Shown here: one piece after another, positions 63,285 to 64,000 of the stretch
Layout: the number at the start of each line of letters is the position of its first letter
How positions within the stretch are numbered: the first letter of the stretch is position 1
NCBI GenBank assembly: GCA_020628935.1
Contig: JAHDEG010000005.1
Span: 143,817-207,816 of the forward strand
Direction of reading: 5' to 3'
Origin: Flavobacteriales bacterium
Lineage (GTDB): Bacteria; Bacteroidota; Bacteroidia; Flavobacteriales_G; JALEGO01
Length of the DNA stretch: 64,000 nucleotides
Position numbers and translations under genes: made by a program
Notes under the pieces: model-generated
Told to the model about the DNA's origin: nothing
Seen by the model: only the letters and a program-made list of their open reading frames with translations
Databases searched by the model: none

Positions 63285-64000
63285 TAGAACATCCGGTTAA
63301 TTAAACTTTTTTGAAGGGCCTTGGAGCTTACGATTTTAGATTTTACAGCCATACTTGATTTCTCTAACAGATCTAATTCCATTCCAACTTGCTCAATTAG
63401 ACTTTTATCTTTGGGAATTGAAATATTATATTCTTCAACATCTTTTGGAGTAATTGCAGGATAACTGGTTCCAGTCATTCTATCTTCACAATATCTTGTG
63501 AATCTCATTGAGAAAAACTGATGGAAGACGAATCTGTTTAGATGTTTATCATCCATGTTGACAACTGCAGTGCCTGTTGAAGCGATAATGTCTTTTCCAT
63601 TTTCAACATAAGCAAATGCTTTTTGATATGGCCTAACCATTGCCAATACAATAGAATCGTCTTTTACTATTCTTTTTGCCCTACTGGGAGCGCTACTAAA
63701 TTGAATAGTTTTCAATTCTCCAATAATTTTAGGCTCGATAATACTGGCTAAATCTAAATACTTAAACACATAGTTAGATTCTGTTTTTGAGTTTAAAGAC
63801 TGACTATTGATAGAGGCAATTTTTCCCAACCTCACAAAGTCCCAATCATTCATTCTTTTAGAAAATAGATTGTCAACTTTTGCCTGATAAGTATTATCCA
63901 AATTCTCCAACAATTCAATACCCCTCTCAATCACATCGTCCATCGCCCATAGCAATTTCGCTAAACGGGCTTGTTGGTCTTTGGGTGGGAGGAGAAATTC
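63284..64000 (-). CDS. hsdS: Type I restriction specificity subunit HsdS, 3' part (open at window edge)
   Basis: The open frame runs to the last base of the window without a start; the TTG at 63955 is internal. From the edge it reads EFLLPPKDQQARLAKLLW, the central conserved coiled-coil region, then VIERGIELLENLDNTYQAKV. The second target-recognition domain follows (WDFVRLGKIASINSQSL, GTAVVNM, YPAITPKDVEEYNISIP) and a final conserved coiled coil (QVGMELDLLEKSSMAV). The first recognition domain and hsdM should be upstream, outside the window. The specificity cannot be read from sequence. The stop overlaps the ATG of the GajA-like gene. Confidence 0.88.
   Translation of the reverse strand, partial: EFLLPPKDQQARLAKLLWAMDDVIERGIELLENLDNTYQAKVDNLFSKRMNDWDFVRLGKIASINSQSLNSKTESNYVFKYLDLASIIEPKIIGELKTIQFSSAPSRAKRIVKDDSIVLAMVRPYQKAFAYVENGKDIIASTGTAVVNMDDKHLNRFVFHQFFSMRFTRYCEDRMTGTSYPAITPKDVEEYNISIPKDKSLIEQVGMELDLLEKSSMAVKSKIVSSKALQKSLINRMF

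Larger units (their letters stand above)
53829..64000. mobile_element. Integrated genomic island (defence island), left part
   Basis: The segment begins at the tRNA-Pro fragment, carries a tyrosine recombinase as its first gene, and then only accessory genes: an unknown protein, type I restriction genes hsdR and hsdS, a winged-helix/nucleotidyltransferase pair, and a Gabija-like pair. No conjugation, phage structural or replication genes are seen in this part. The right boundary is outside the window, so total size and mobility type are unknown. Confidence 0.78.

Noticed and set aside
63284-63955. Separate gene starting at TTG 63955
   Set aside because: The frame stays open to the window edge and reads the central HsdS conserved region, so the TTG is internal.

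Overview
The window looks like chromosomal DNA from a member of the Bacteroidota, most likely a flavobacterium-like lineage. The DNA is AT-rich. It carries a type IX secretion protein (PorQ) beside cmk, a gliding-type (CHU_C) C-terminal domain, a TonB-dependent receptor paired with a DUF4249 lipoprotein, a DUF4294 protein and an OmpA/PD40 protein. Several genes have the TTG / TAnnTTTG promoter form known from this phylum. I see no rRNA, no complete tRNA and no CRISPR array.

Positions 1 to about 53,780 are ordinary core genome. The metabolic genes are a biotin carboxylase (67-1554), thiolase, CoA-transferase subunit B, HemB, a 3-hydroxyanthranilate dioxygenase divergent from an unusual SDR, glyA, trxB, pfkA, pyruvate carboxylase, cytidylate kinase and a photolyase directly behind an ECF sigma factor. 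The envelope genes are two S74/repeat-type surface proteins (2262-7570), a TonB receptor with its lipoprotein (11978-15303), PorQ, DPP III, a 1096-residue repeat/PKD/CHU_C protein, an ABCG-type transporter, a sodium:solute symporter, and a beta-propeller protein beside a TPR-PD40-OmpA protein (40747-45023). Convergent gene pairs are often separated by clear hairpins.

At 53,784-53,828 lies the 3' 45 nt (positions 29-73) of a tRNA-Pro(GGG) gene, without its 5' half. A tyrosine recombinase starts 184 bp further on. I read this as the left attachment site of an integrative element that fills the rest of the window and runs past its right end. The chromosomal gene just outside the site (53145-53690) is interrupted by a single in-frame TGA.

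The element is a defence island. All its genes after the integrase are on the minus strand. Reading from the right edge they are: type I specificity subunit hsdS (cut by the window edge); an OLD-family ATPase/TOPRIM protein (GajA-like) whose ATG overlaps the hsdS stop; a very short UvrD-like helicase (GajB-like) overlapping it by 16 bp; a 365-bp spacer with a perfect 26-bp palindrome and a second inverted repeat; a winged-helix protein; a nucleotidyltransferase; the type I motor/nuclease hsdR; and a small protein of unknown role. The last genes before hsdR and hsdR itself overlap one another. So a Gabija-like pair and a winged-helix/nucleotidyltransferase pair both lie between hsdS and hsdR of one type I restriction locus. 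This nested arrangement is the most interesting system in the window.
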